From an uncultured Erwinia sp. (GTDB taxonomy: Bacteria; Pseudomonadota; Gammaproteobacteria; Enterobacterales; Enterobacteriaceae): a stretch of DNA of 18,814 bases. The notes beneath the pieces were generated by a model. It was not told the DNA's origin. It searched no databases and saw nothing but the letters and a program-made list of their open reading frames with translations. The DNA is taken from assembly GCA_946221915.1 (NCBI GenBank), contig CAMIKG010000082.1, positions 1 through 18,814 on the forward strand, given 5' to 3'. The position numbers and the translations under genes are program-made. Of the stretch, positions 6,914-14,643 are shown piece by piece (the first letter of the stretch is position 1; each line of letters opens with the position of its first letter).

Positions 6914-7775
6914 CCGACACTCCCCGCGCCATCATGCGCCAGCGATACCACAGCTGCGCTCCCAAAATCAGCATGCCACCGATCATCTGCTGTAGCGGCA
7001 AACGTTCGCCATACCAGATCGCTGCGGCGATCACCGTAAACAGTGGCTCCAGCAGCATAATCAGCGCCGCGCTGGAGACGGCGGCATATTTTTGCCCCTG
7101 CAGTTGCAGTCCAAAACGCAGGCTGGTGGCGATCAGGATACTGGCCACCAGCCAGGCGGCCGTAGTGGCGGTAAAGGGTTGCGGCCAGGACTCAAAGCAC
7201 AGCGAGATGGCCAGACCACATATTCCGGTAATCCCCAGCTGCACCGTGGTTAGTGGGATCAGCGGCACCAGGCGTGCGCAGCGGCTGGTATAGCAAAACG
7301 AGATCGACTGCACGATCGCCGTCAGCAGAAACCAGCCCTGACTGGCGTGAAACTGCACCGGGACGCGCAGGCTGAGCAGCGCCAGCCCGATCACCGCCAG
7401 CGGCAGGCACTCCCAGTAAGCGCGCGCCGGACGGATCTGCATCATGCCCCAGGCGGCAAAGGGGGCAAAAATCATCGCCAGGCTCATAATAAAAGCCCCC
7501 TCGCCCAGCGACGGCGTGACAGAAACCGACCACATCCACAGGCAGATATTCAGCGCCATCCACAGGCCGCTGATGATAACCGTACGCCAGTGCTGGCGGG
7601 CGATGCGTTGCCCGCGACAGAACGGCAGCAGCACCAGTGCCGCACAGAAAAAGCGAATACCGAGGAAGGCGAATACGGGCATCAGCGCCACCGACTCACG
7701 GGAGAAGATCCAGCCGCAGGCGGCAATCAGGGTGGTGAGAATCAGTAATACATCCGCTTTTCGTTGTGGAGACAT
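6906..7775 (-). CDS. EamA/DMT-superfamily transporter
   Basis: The 289-residue protein (start at 7775, MSPQRKADVLL) has about ten hydrophobic helices arranged as two EamA repeats. The first repeat begins with LILTTLIAACGWIFSRES and contains RFFCAALVLLPF. The second ends with the typical SSAALIMLLEPLFTVIAAAIWYGE segment, where the conserved LEP...GE pattern of the family is clear. Such proteins are inner-membrane exporters of amino acids, metabolites or drugs, and the substrate cannot be read from sequence. The frame is open to 7832, but upstream ATGs at 7832 and 7787 lack a ribosome site; a modest GGA lies 7 nt before 7775. It converges with chaA, and its stop lies in the chaA terminator. It is divergent from the TIM-barrel gene, from which it is separated by 415 bp. 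Confidence 0.85.
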   Translation of the reverse strand: MSPQRKADVLLILTTLIAACGWIFSRESVALMPVFAFLGIRFFCAALVLLPFCRGQRIARQHWRTVIISGLWMALNICLWMWSVSVTPSLGEGAFIMSLAMIFAPFAAWGMMQIRPARAYWECLPLAVIGLALLSLRVPVQFHASQGWFLLTAIVQSISFCYTSRCARLVPLIPLTTVQLGITGICGLAISLCFESWPQPFTATTAAWLVASILIATSLRFGLQLQGQKYAAVSSAALIMLLEPLFTVIAAAIWYGERLPLQQMIGGMLILGAQLWYRWRMMARGVSEK

Positions 7776-7882
7776 ATGCCATTCCATTACGCATTGACTG
7801 CTGCAGGCGCGTGAGAGGCCCTCTGCCAGCATCCGTTATCAGATTGAGCCAATGCTAACACAAGACAGCCAGCAACCCATTA

Positions 7883-7907
7883 ATTCCACAAATATAAAAT
7901 ATGGAAT
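7883..7907. promoter_or_regulatory. AT-rich inverted repeat upstream of the EamA gene
   Basis: ATTCCA (7883-7888) and TGGAAT (7902-7907) are perfect inverted repeats around the A/T-only core between them. The element lies about 110-130 bp upstream of the transporter start. Its spacing suits a LysR- or GntR-type operator, but no regulator gene lies nearby. The rest of the 7776-8190 spacer shows no gene. Confidence 0.35.
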
Positions 7908-8070
7908 TTTTCAGCCAACCATTACGCTTCACACCGCAGGATGACTATCGCACGCCTGTGGTCGTCAGCAGGGCAAGAAATGCGCGATAACAAACTGAGA
8001 GTCAGAGTGATATTGATTAGCACAGCGTTCAACAATTCGCTGCCGATCGCATTTTTTACGGTTTACTCTT

Positions 8071-8084
8071 TGCACCCGAGTGCA
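8071..8084. promoter_or_regulatory. Palindrome upstream of the TIM-barrel gene
   Basis: TGCAC (8071-8075) and GTGCA (8080-8084) form a perfect inverted repeat around CCGA, about 107 bp before the ATG at 8191. The half-sites resemble NtrC sites, but the 4-bp gap is too short for that regulator. It may be an operator for a sugar-responsive repressor. No clean -35/-10 pair was recognised downstream of it. Confidence 0.35.
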
Positions 8085-8190
8085 TAGCAGGTACAGTTGT
8101 GACAGAATTTTCATACAGCATTGACTGGAATTGAATTTTTTATTTCATGCATTTTTATCGTCAGGCCACAGAACAGGTTAAGGAGTAGTA

Positions 8191-9015
8191 ATGAAAAAGG
8201 CACTACATGGCGTCTCAGTCTGGTACAGCAATGCGGTGACGCAGTTACGCATCGCCAAAGAGAGTGGTTTTGATGCGCTGGAACTGCTGCCGGAGCATCT
8301 GTTCCGCTACCTGGAGAATGGTGGCAGCTTCGCGGCATACACTGCGCTGATGGACCAGCTGGGCGTGGAAATCAGCTGTATCAACGCCCTGAAGCGTATT
8401 GGTCGCCATCAGCCAGAAGAGCGGGCGCAGATGCTGGCGGAAGCCGATAAAATCTGCCATGCCGCGCAGCAACTGCGTTGCCCGGTGGTGCAGATTATGG
8501 CGCTGACCGAGCTGGATCATCTCAGCGAAGAGGCGCGCAATGAGATTCTGGTCAGCAATATCCGGGCCATTGCCGATATCGCCAAACCTTATGGCATCAA
8601 ACTGCAGATTGAAGTGGTCGCCTTTACCCGCTTCAATTCGCTCAGCCAGGCGCTGGCGATCATTGAGCGTGTCGGCCGTGATAATGTCGGTCTGGTGATC
8701 GATTTCTGGCATCTGCATGCGGGCGGCGGCACTACGCCTGACGAAGTGGCGCGCATGGATGTCAGCCTGATCTATGGCATTCACTTCTGCGATGGCCGTG
8801 CGGCGCATGCGGGAGAAGCCTGGGACGAGTGGGTGCAGCGTGACTATCAGCCAGGTGAAGGCGATGTCGACATTCCGGCATGGATCGCGGCAGTGCGCGC
8901 GACGGGTTATGACGGCGTGTGGTGCCCGGAACAGCTGAGCCCGACGCACTGGGAAGATGATTTATGGCAGATTGGCAGAGATAACTATCAGAGTCTGACG
9001 GCGTATACCGCGTAA
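8191..9015 (+). CDS. Sugar phosphate isomerase/epimerase-like TIM-barrel protein
   Basis: The 274-residue protein fits the xylose-isomerase-like TIM-barrel family (AP_endonuc_2 fold) that includes IolE, IolI and hydroxypyruvate isomerase. The expected metal ligands can be followed at strand ends: E141 in QIEVVAF, D171 with H174 in IDFWHLH, H198 in IHFCDG and E247 in WCPEQLS. It begins with a typical first strand (KALHGVSVWYSN) and GFDALELLPEH. No signal peptide or membrane segment is present, so it is cytoplasmic. AAGGAG at 8180-8185 precedes the ATG by 5 nt. The substrate is unknown. It is a single gene divergent from the EamA transporter and followed by a terminator; a link with that transporter is possible but not shown by the sequence. 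Xylose isomerase itself is much longer, so that name does not fit. Confidence 0.85.
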   Translation: MKKALHGVSVWYSNAVTQLRIAKESGFDALELLPEHLFRYLENGGSFAAYTALMDQLGVEISCINALKRIGRHQPEERAQMLAEADKICHAAQQLRCPVVQIMALTELDHLSEEARNEILVSNIRAIADIAKPYGIKLQIEVVAFTRFNSLSQALAIIERVGRDNVGLVIDFWHLHAGGGTTPDEVARMDVSLIYGIHFCDGRAAHAGEAWDEWVQRDYQPGEGDVDIPAWIAAVRATGYDGVWCPEQLSPTHWEDDLWQIGRDNYQSLTAYTA

Positions 9016-9019
9016 CAAT

Positions 9020-9042
9020 AAGGCCCGCATAAGCGGGCCTTT
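9020..9042. terminator. Bidirectional terminator between the TIM-barrel gene and kdsA
   Basis: AAGGCCCGC (9020-9028) pairs perfectly with GCGGGCCTT (9033-9041) across loop ATAA. The + strand continues with one more T, and the - strand with ATTGTT. It lies 5 nt after the TIM-barrel stop and 16 nt beyond the kdsA stop, serving both converging genes. Confidence 0.8.
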
Positions 9043-9057
9043 GCAGATAACCGGCAA

Positions 9058-9912
9058 TTAGTTGCTGGTATCCAGCTCCGGGAAGCTCTTCACCAGGTCG
9101 TCAATCGCTTTCATCTGCGCCAGGAATGGCTCCAGCTTATCCAGCGGCAGTGCAGAGGGTCCATCACACATGGCGTTAGCCGGGTCCGGATGCGCTTCAA
9201 TAAACAGACCCGCCAGGCCGACCGCCATACCGGCGCGCGCCAGTTCAGCAACCTGCGCACGGCGACCGCTTGATGCCGCCCCCATAGGGTCACGGCACTG
9301 CAGCGCGTGCGTCACGTCGAAAATCACCGGGCTGTTTTTGCTGACCTGCTTCATGATGTTGAAGCCGAGCATATCCACGACCAGGTTGTCGTAACCGAAG
9401 TTGGCGCCGCGATCGCACAGGATCACGTTATCGTTGCCGCCTTCGGCGAATTTTTCCACGATATTGCCCATCTGGCCCGGGCTGACGAATTGCGGTTTTT
9501 TCACGTTGATCACGGCGCCGGTTTTCGCCATCGCTTCCACCAGATCGGTCTGGCGCGCGAGGAACGCAGGCAGCTGGATCACATCAACCACATCCGCTAC
9601 CGGCTGCGCCTGGGACGCTTCGTGCACGTCGGTAATCACTTTTACGCCGAAGGTTTGCTTCAGTTCCTGGAAAATCTTCATCCCCTCTTCCAGGCCTGGA
9701 CCACGGTAAGAGCGAATAGAGGAACGGTTAGCTTTATCAAATGACGCTTTGAATACGTAAGGAATGCCGAGTTTATCGGTGACTTTGACGTAATGTTCAC
9801 AGATACGCATCGCCAGATCGCGCGATTCGAGAACATTCATACCGCCAAAGAGAACAAATGGCAGGTCGTTCGCGACCTTGATGTCGCCGATATTCACTAC
9901 TTTTTGAGTCAT
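9058..9912 (-). CDS. kdsA: 3-deoxy-8-phosphooctulonate (Kdo-8-P) synthase KdsA
   Basis: The 284-residue enzyme matches E. coli KdsA in length and nearly throughout in sequence from memory. It condenses phosphoenolpyruvate with D-arabinose 5-phosphate to make Kdo-8-phosphate for the LPS inner core, in the cytoplasm. Visible signatures are LFGGMNVLESRDLA (N26, the residue that replaces the metal-ligand cysteine and marks the metal-independent class), FKASFDKANRSS, SYRGPGLEEGM, INVKKPQFVSPGQMGN, CDRGANFGYDNLVVDM, FDVTHALQCRDP and LFIEAHPDP. It is the last gene of the hemA run, 33 nt after sirB1, and ends in a bidirectional terminator. An AAGG element lies about 7 nt before the ATG. Confidence 0.97.
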   Translation of the reverse strand: MTQKVVNIGDIKVANDLPFVLFGGMNVLESRDLAMRICEHYVKVTDKLGIPYVFKASFDKANRSSIRSYRGPGLEEGMKIFQELKQTFGVKVITDVHEASQAQPVADVVDVIQLPAFLARQTDLVEAMAKTGAVINVKKPQFVSPGQMGNIVEKFAEGGNDNVILCDRGANFGYDNLVVDMLGFNIMKQVSKNSPVIFDVTHALQCRDPMGAASSGRRAQVAELARAGMAVGLAGLFIEAHPDPANAMCDGPSALPLDKLEPFLAQMKAIDDLVKSFPELDTSN

Positions 9913-9945
9913 GCCTTCGCCTTTTCCTGTTCAGGTCTTCACAGA

Positions 9946-10755
9946 TTAGTGAAGCGTTACCTGCTTATGTTCAATTGAATGGATCTGAATTTTAATCATT
10001 TCGCTGACCGGATCTTCCGGGCACTGCTCGACAAAATAGGTCAGGTCGCTCAGCGCAATATGCTCACACTCCAGCTGAGCATAGATGAGCCCGCGGTCGC
10101 GGATCTCATACGGGTCATCCGGGTCAATCTGCAGCAGCACATTACTGACATTCAGCGCCATTTCCATGCGCTTCTCATCCATCAGCGCCGCTTTCAGCGT
10201 GTCCAGCATTTTGCGGATCACCGTGTTCGGCTCAGCCTCTTCCAGGTCGTCCTCATACAGCTCAGCGGTCGGACTGATATTGCCTTTCAGCCACACTTCC
10301 AGCGTGTGCTCATCCAGCGTGTCGCCATTAAACGGATTAATCAGCCACATTTCGCCGTCCAGCCAGTCCGAACGCAGGATCAGCTGCGTCGGGAAAATCA
10401 CCGGCATCAGCGGAATGTCCAGCTGTTGCGCGATATGCAGCAGGATGACGCCCAGCGACACCGCGGTGCCCTGACGGCTTTTCAGCACGTTATCCAGCCA
10501 TAAAGCTTCGGAAAGATGGTAGACGCCGCTGGCGCCGCCAAATCCCCACTGCTGATAAAACAGTTCCAGCAGCTTTTCTAAGCGTAAATCCTGTTCCGGC
10601 TCTGTTGCCACGTACTCGCGCGCTTCCGCAACCAGGGCACGCAGCTGTGAACCAACATCTTCCGTGGGAAAGTCATCGCGGATTTCACGCGATGCGGCAA
10701 TCACCGCCTCACACAGCGGCGACTGCGAAAAATCCAGTTTATCTACCGACGTCAT
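9946..10755 (-). CDS. sirB1: SirB1 family protein (YchA)
   Basis: The 269-residue protein has the transglutaminase-like fold region of the SirB1 family (about residues 40-150, with YQQWGFGG, LDNVLKSRQGTAVSLGVILLHIA and LINPFNGDTLDE). A helical TPR-like C-terminal part follows (DTLKAALMDEKRMEMALNVSNVLL, then RDRGLIYAQLECEHIALSDL). It has no signal peptide, so it is probably cytoplasmic. The function is not established; the name comes from Salmonella loci once thought to affect invasion gene expression. It overlaps sirB2 by 4 nt (ATGA) and precedes kdsA by 33 nt, the same order as in E. coli as I remember it, so it is co-expressed with translation and LPS genes. Confidence 0.92.
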   Translation of the reverse strand: MTSVDKLDFSQSPLCEAVIAASREIRDDFPTEDVGSQLRALVAEAREYVATEPEQDLRLEKLLELFYQQWGFGGASGVYHLSEALWLDNVLKSRQGTAVSLGVILLHIAQQLDIPLMPVIFPTQLILRSDWLDGEMWLINPFNGDTLDEHTLEVWLKGNISPTAELYEDDLEEAEPNTVIRKMLDTLKAALMDEKRMEMALNVSNVLLQIDPDDPYEIRDRGLIYAQLECEHIALSDLTYFVEQCPEDPVSEMIKIQIHSIEHKQVTLH

Positions 10756-11150
10756 GCTATCCCCAACAGTGGTATTTTACTTGTGGCCAGTTTAATAATT
10801 AGCGCGATTACCACTAACGCCAGCAGAAACGCCACCCAGCGTACCTTGTTTGCACGCGGACGACGTCCCAGGACGATAAAACCCAGCGCGATATAGATGA
10901 TAACGCCAAACAGCTTCTCCGTCAGCCAGTTACCCTGTGGTGAGAACGGATAAAAATGCGTAATGCTGACCAGCAGGAAGCCGGAGACAAACAGCAGCGT
11001 ATCATTCAGATGCGGCACAATGCGCACCCAGCGGCGTTGCAGCATCGCTGAACCCGCCTGCTGCCAGTAAAAACGCAGAACAAACATCACAATGGTGATG
11101 GCGACAGTCAGTAAATGAAAATGTTTAATCGCCATGTAGTAAGCGGCCAT
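10752..11150 (-). CDS. sirB2: SirB2 family inner-membrane protein (YchQ)
   Basis: A 132-residue hydrophobic protein with about four membrane helices: AIKHFHLLTVAITIVMFVLRFY near the start, NDTLLFVSGFLLVSITHFYP, LFGVIIYIALGFIVLGRR and WVAFLLALVVIALIIKLA. The KHFHLL motif at the N-terminus and the PHLNDTLL segment in the middle are typical of the family. The family has no firmly known function. The AAGGA ribosome site lies 7 nt before the ATG at 11150, immediately after the prmC stop. The gene ends in a 4-nt overlap with sirB1. Confidence 0.93.
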   Translation of the reverse strand: MAAYYMAIKHFHLLTVAITIVMFVLRFYWQQAGSAMLQRRWVRIVPHLNDTLLFVSGFLLVSITHFYPFSPQGNWLTEKLFGVIIYIALGFIVLGRRPRANKVRWVAFLLALVVIALIIKLATSKIPLLGIA

Positions 11151-11160
11151 AATAATTCCT

Positions 11161-12009
11161 TTAGTCGTTGTCGTGCGCGGTGGCCTTTTGCCCCACGGTC
11201 ACCCGATCGTTGCCGCCGTAATCCTGGCAGGTTTCCACCTGCTGAAAATTGTGCTGGCGCAAGATATCCCGTACTGCCGCGCCCTGCTGCCAGCCATGTT
11301 CAAACAGCAGCCAGCCTTCCGGCAGCAGAAAACGCCCGGCTTCCGCCGTGATGCGGCGGATATCCGCCAGCCCCTGCTCATCCGCCACCAGCGCCGACAG
11401 CGGTTCGAAGCGCACATCGCCCTGCTGCAGATGGGGATCGGCGGCATCGATATAGGGCGGATTGCTGACAATCATATGAAAAGCCAGGTTTTCCAGCGCG
11501 GAGAACCAGTCGCTCAGATAAAAACGTGCATTCGCGAGATTTAACGCCTGCGCATTACGCTGCGCCAGTGCCACGGCATCAGCAATGCGATCCACCCCAA
11601 CCACCTGACAATCCGGGCGTTCACTGGCCAGCGCCAGCGCCACGGCGCCAGTGCCCGTGCCGAGATCGAGCAGTTGCCGCGGCGACAGGGGCAGACGCAT
11701 CAGCGCCTGCTCGACCAGAATTTCGGTATCGGGGCGCGGGATCAATGTCGCGGCAGACACCGCCAGCGGCAGTGACCAGAATTCACGCTCGCCGGTCAAA
11801 TGCGCCACGGGCTCACCGGCGATGCGCCGCTGCAGCAGCAAATCGAGCTGTTCCAGCTGTGCCGCCGTGAGTTCGCTGTCGTCAAAGGCGATGATCCAGC
11901 TGCGTGATTTACCGGTGACAAAGCCCAGCAAAATCTCCGCATCGCGCTTCGGGCTGTCGCCGCCGCACAGCGCCGCCGTAGCCGCTTTTAGCCAGCTGCG
12001 AATATCCAT
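11161..12009 (-). CDS. prmC: Release-factor glutamine N5-methyltransferase PrmC (HemK)
   Basis: The 282-residue methyltransferase modifies the glutamine of the GGQ motif in release factors RF1 and RF2, using S-adenosylmethionine. The N-terminal helical domain (about 1-85) includes the HLTGEREFW segment. The Rossmann domain has IPRPDTEILVE at 90-100, the SAM-binding DLGTGTG at 115-121, acidic V-GVD at about 137-140 and the catalytic NPPY at 183-186. The gene directly follows prfA, whose product is its substrate, with a 1-nt overlap of stop and start (TAATG). This is the usual arrangement in enterobacteria and supports coupled translation. Confidence 0.97.
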   Translation of the reverse strand: MDIRSWLKAATAALCGGDSPKRDAEILLGFVTGKSRSWIIAFDDSELTAAQLEQLDLLLQRRIAGEPVAHLTGEREFWSLPLAVSAATLIPRPDTEILVEQALMRLPLSPRQLLDLGTGTGAVALALASERPDCQVVGVDRIADAVALAQRNAQALNLANARFYLSDWFSALENLAFHMIVSNPPYIDAADPHLQQGDVRFEPLSALVADEQGLADIRRITAEAGRFLLPEGWLLFEHGWQQGAAVRDILRQHNFQQVETCQDYGGNDRVTVGQKATAHDND

Positions 12010-13091
12010 TAATCCTGCCCGGACAGCGCTGCCAGCTGATCGGCCTGATACTCCTGCACAATCGGCTCAATCAGTGAATCCAGTTTGCCTTCCATCACTT
12101 CATCGAGACGGTAAATGGTCAGGTTGATACGGTGGTCGGTCACACGTCCCTGCGGGAAGTTATAGGTGCGGTTACGATCAGAACGATCGCCGCTGCCCAG
12201 CAGGTTACGGCGTGTGGAGGCTTCTTCCGCCTGACGTTTGGCAATTTCCGCCGCACGAATACGTGAACCCAGCACCGCCAGAGCTTTGGCTTTGTTTTTG
12301 TGCTGAGAACGCTCGTCCTGACACTCCACCACAATGCCGGTTGGCAGATGGGTAATACGGATCGCCGAATCGGTGGTGTTAACGTGCTGACCACCCGCGC
12401 CGGAGGAGCGGAAAGTATCGATTTTCAGATCGGCAGGGTTGATATCCGGCAGTTCCGCTTCCGGCACTTCCGGCATCACCGCCACGGTACAGGCGGAGGT
12501 ATGAATACGCCCCTGTGATTCGGTTTCCGGCACGCGCTGCACGCGGTGACCGCCCGATTCAAATTTAAAGCGGCCATAAGCGCCCTCGCCGATCACTTTG
12601 GCGATCACTTCTTTAAAGCCGCCGTGTTCGCCTTCGTTGGCGCTCATCACTTCCACTTTCCAGCGGCGAGCTTCAGCATAACGGCTGTACATACGGAACA
12701 GATCGCCGGCAAAAATCGCCGCTTCGTCACCGCCAGTACCGGCGCGAACTTCGATATAGCAGTTACGCTCATCATCCGGGTCTTTCGGCAGCAACAGCAC
12801 CTGCAGCTGCTGTTCCAGTTCTTCGCTGCGCGTACGTGATTCGTTTAACTCTTCCTGCGCCATATCGCGCATTTCCGGGTCGGCCAGCAACAGCTCAGCC
12901 GTTTCAATATCTTCCTGTACCTGCTGCCACTGGCGGAAACAGTTGCTGACGTCAGTCAGCTGGGCGTACTCGCGCGACAACGCGCGGAAGCGCTCCTGGT
13001 CGGCGATAACGCCGGCGTCACCCAGCATTGCTTCCACTTCTTCGTGGCGCTCCTGCAAGGCTTCCAGTTTGGCAACTATAGAAGTCTTCAT
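12009..13091 (-). CDS. prfA: Peptide chain release factor 1 (RF1)
   Basis: The 360-residue protein has exactly the E. coli RF1 length. It reads UAG and UAA stop codons and triggers peptide release on the ribosome. The stop-codon-reading tripeptide is P188-E-T190 in VQRVPETESQGR, where E. coli has PAT; both fit the PxT motif of RF1 and not the SPF of RF2. The catalytic GGQ is at 233-235 within RSSGAGGQHVNTTDSA. A helical N-terminal domain covers about 1-110. The ATG has only a distant AAGG (13 nt) as ribosome site. The gene lies 70 nt after hemA and overlaps prmC by 1 nt. Confidence 0.98.
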   Translation of the reverse strand: MKTSIVAKLEALQERHEEVEAMLGDAGVIADQERFRALSREYAQLTDVSNCFRQWQQVQEDIETAELLLADPEMRDMAQEELNESRTRSEELEQQLQVLLLPKDPDDERNCYIEVRAGTGGDEAAIFAGDLFRMYSRYAEARRWKVEVMSANEGEHGGFKEVIAKVIGEGAYGRFKFESGGHRVQRVPETESQGRIHTSACTVAVMPEVPEAELPDINPADLKIDTFRSSGAGGQHVNTTDSAIRITHLPTGIVVECQDERSQHKNKAKALAVLGSRIRAAEIAKRQAEEASTRRNLLGSGDRSDRNRTYNFPQGRVTDHRINLTIYRLDEVMEGKLDSLIEPIVQEYQADQLAALSGQD

Positions 13092-13161
13092 GTGGTGTTT
13101 TCTACCTTGTATAGGGAATTCGAATAGTCAGACAGCGTCGCGAAATCAATCGTGACGCTGG

Positions 13162-14418
13162 CTAATCCAGCCCGAGGCTGTCGCGCAGAATTTGCAGACG
13201 TTCAACGTCGCCATCGCGAGCAGCCTGCTGGAGAGATTTGGTTGGGGCGTGAATCAGTCGGTTGGTCAGTTTGTGCGCCAGATCGCGCAGGATCGCTTCG
13301 GCGTCGCCGCCCTGTTGCAGGGCAGCCAGCGCACGCGCCTGCAGTTCCTCGCGCACCTGTTCGGCCTGCGCGCGGTAATCACGGATGGTTTCCACGGCGC
13401 TTTGCGCCCGCAGCCACGCCATAAACTCGCCGCTTTCCTGCACCACAATGCTTTCAGCCTGGACGGCGGCCGCTTTGCGTTGCGCCATATTTTTCTCGAT
13501 GATCTGCTGCAGATCGTCGACGCTGTAGAGATAAGCATTAGGCAGTTTACCGACTTCTGGCTCGACATCGCGCGGTACGGCAATATCCACCAGCAACATC
13601 GGCTGATTGCGGCGCGCTTTCAGCGCCCGCTCCACCATCCCTTTACCAATAATCGGCAACGGGCTGGCGGTGGAACTGATAATAATGTCGGCTTCCGCCA
13701 GACGCACATCGATGTCCGCCAGATTCACCACTTCCGCGCCCACTTCATCCGCCAGCAGTTGCGCACGCTCGCGGGTGCGGTTGGCGATCATCAGCTTCTT
13801 AACGTTATGCTCACGCAGATGGCGCGCCACCAGTTCAATGGTTTCACCGGCGCCCACCAGCAGAACATTGACTGTGGACAGGGATTCAAAGATCTGCCGC
13901 GCCAGGGTGCAGGCGGCAAAGGCAACAGACACGGCGCTGGCGCCGATATCAGTTTCAGTGCGCACACGTTTAGCAACGGAGAAGGTTTTCTGGAACATGC
14001 GCTCCAGTTCGCTGGAGAGCGAATGGCCGCGCTGGGAATCAGCGAAGGCTTTTTTCACCTGGCCGAGGATTTGTGGTTCACCCAGCACCAGCGAATCGAG
14101 CCCGCTGGCGACGCGCATCAGATGACTGACAGCGTCATTCCCATGATGCCAGTACAGGCTGCTGAGCACCTCTTCACGGCTGAGGTGGTGATAGTCACAC
14201 AGCCAGTTGACCAGTTGTTCCTGCAGATTTTCCTGCTGCTCGACGCTGAGATACAGCTCGGTACGGTTACAGGTTGAAAGCACAACACCGCCCTGTACCA
14301 GCGGCTGAGCCAGCAGGCTGTTGAGCGCCTGATCCAGCGTGTCCGGCGAAAAAGCGACTTTTTCGCGCAGCGCAACAGGTGCCGTTTTATGATTGATTCC
14401 GAGAGCCAGCAGCGTCAT
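13162..14418 (-). CDS. hemA: Glutamyl-tRNA reductase HemA
   Basis: The 418-residue enzyme reduces glutamyl-tRNA(Glu) to glutamate-1-semialdehyde with NADPH, the first committed step of haem synthesis by the C5 pathway. The N-terminal MTLLALGINHKTAPV, catalytic C50 in STCNRTE, the GLDSLVLGEPQILGQVK stretch, and the nucleotide-binding VLLVGAGETIE followed by IANRTRERA are all present. A C-terminal helical dimerisation region completes the family length. The TLLALGINH N-terminus is the region that in Salmonella and E. coli directs haem-dependent proteolysis, so post-translational control is likely conserved (inference). No strong ribosome site precedes the ATG. It is the first gene of the run that continues with prfA and prmC, and is divergent from lolB. 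Confidence 0.98.
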   Translation of the reverse strand: MTLLALGINHKTAPVALREKVAFSPDTLDQALNSLLAQPLVQGGVVLSTCNRTELYLSVEQQENLQEQLVNWLCDYHHLSREEVLSSLYWHHGNDAVSHLMRVASGLDSLVLGEPQILGQVKKAFADSQRGHSLSSELERMFQKTFSVAKRVRTETDIGASAVSVAFAACTLARQIFESLSTVNVLLVGAGETIELVARHLREHNVKKLMIANRTRERAQLLADEVGAEVVNLADIDVRLAEADIIISSTASPLPIIGKGMVERALKARRNQPMLLVDIAVPRDVEPEVGKLPNAYLYSVDDLQQIIEKNMAQRKAAAVQAESIVVQESGEFMAWLRAQSAVETIRDYRAQAEQVREELQARALAALQQGGDAEAILRDLAHKLTNRLIHAPTKSLQQAARDGDVERLQILRDSLGLD

Positions 14419-14465
14419 GGTGAAATTAGAATTGGGTTATCCCACAAATTACAGGGTTTTGTGAG

Positions 14466-14565
14466 GCGCATTCTACAAGATGCGCGAGATCAATAAAAGC
14501 CATACAGAGCATAAGCCTGTAATATGAGTTAGCGAATAATGCGCAATTAAGACTCTATGCGCATT
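14466..14565. promoter_or_regulatory. Two related inverted repeats between hemA and lolB
   Basis: The 225-bp divergent spacer holds four copies of GCGCAT or its complement arranged as two inverted repeats. GCGCAT/ATGCGC at 14466-14471 and 14480-14485 has an 8-nt gap. AATGCGCA/TGCGCATT at 14538-14545 and 14558-14565 is a perfect 8-bp arm pair with a 12-nt gap. Both lie where hemA and lolB promoters must be. They could be operators or cruciform-type sites. No -35/-10 pair stands out for either gene, though TAGAAT (minus strand, 14471-14476) is a possible hemA -10. Confidence 0.5.
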
Positions 14566-14643
14566 GACGCCGCCGACGCGGATGGTTAGCGTTAACGGTT
14601 CTTTGCGGCAAGCAAGCCCTGAAAAGTCTGAGGAGATGACGAC

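Noticed and set aside
8071..8084. NtrC/sigma-54 control of the TIM-barrel gene
   Set aside because: The TGCAC/GTGCA half-sites are separated by 4 bp rather than the 7 bp of NtrC sites, and no GG-N10-GC sigma-54 promoter was seen downstream.
8095..8115. CRP site upstream of the TIM-barrel gene (TGTGACAGAATTTTCA)
   Set aside because: The left half TGTGA is good, but the right half matches TCACA at only three of five bases.
12522..12530. PET instead of PAT in the stop-codon recognition tripeptide of RF1
   Set aside because: The middle position of PxT varies among bacterial RF1 proteins, and PET is common, so it is not evidence of altered stop-codon reading.
13192..14277. 361-codon frame antisense to hemA
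   Set aside because: It lies wholly opposite a certain hemA gene; its His/Gln/Arg-rich product is typical of an antisense shadow in GC-rich codon usage.
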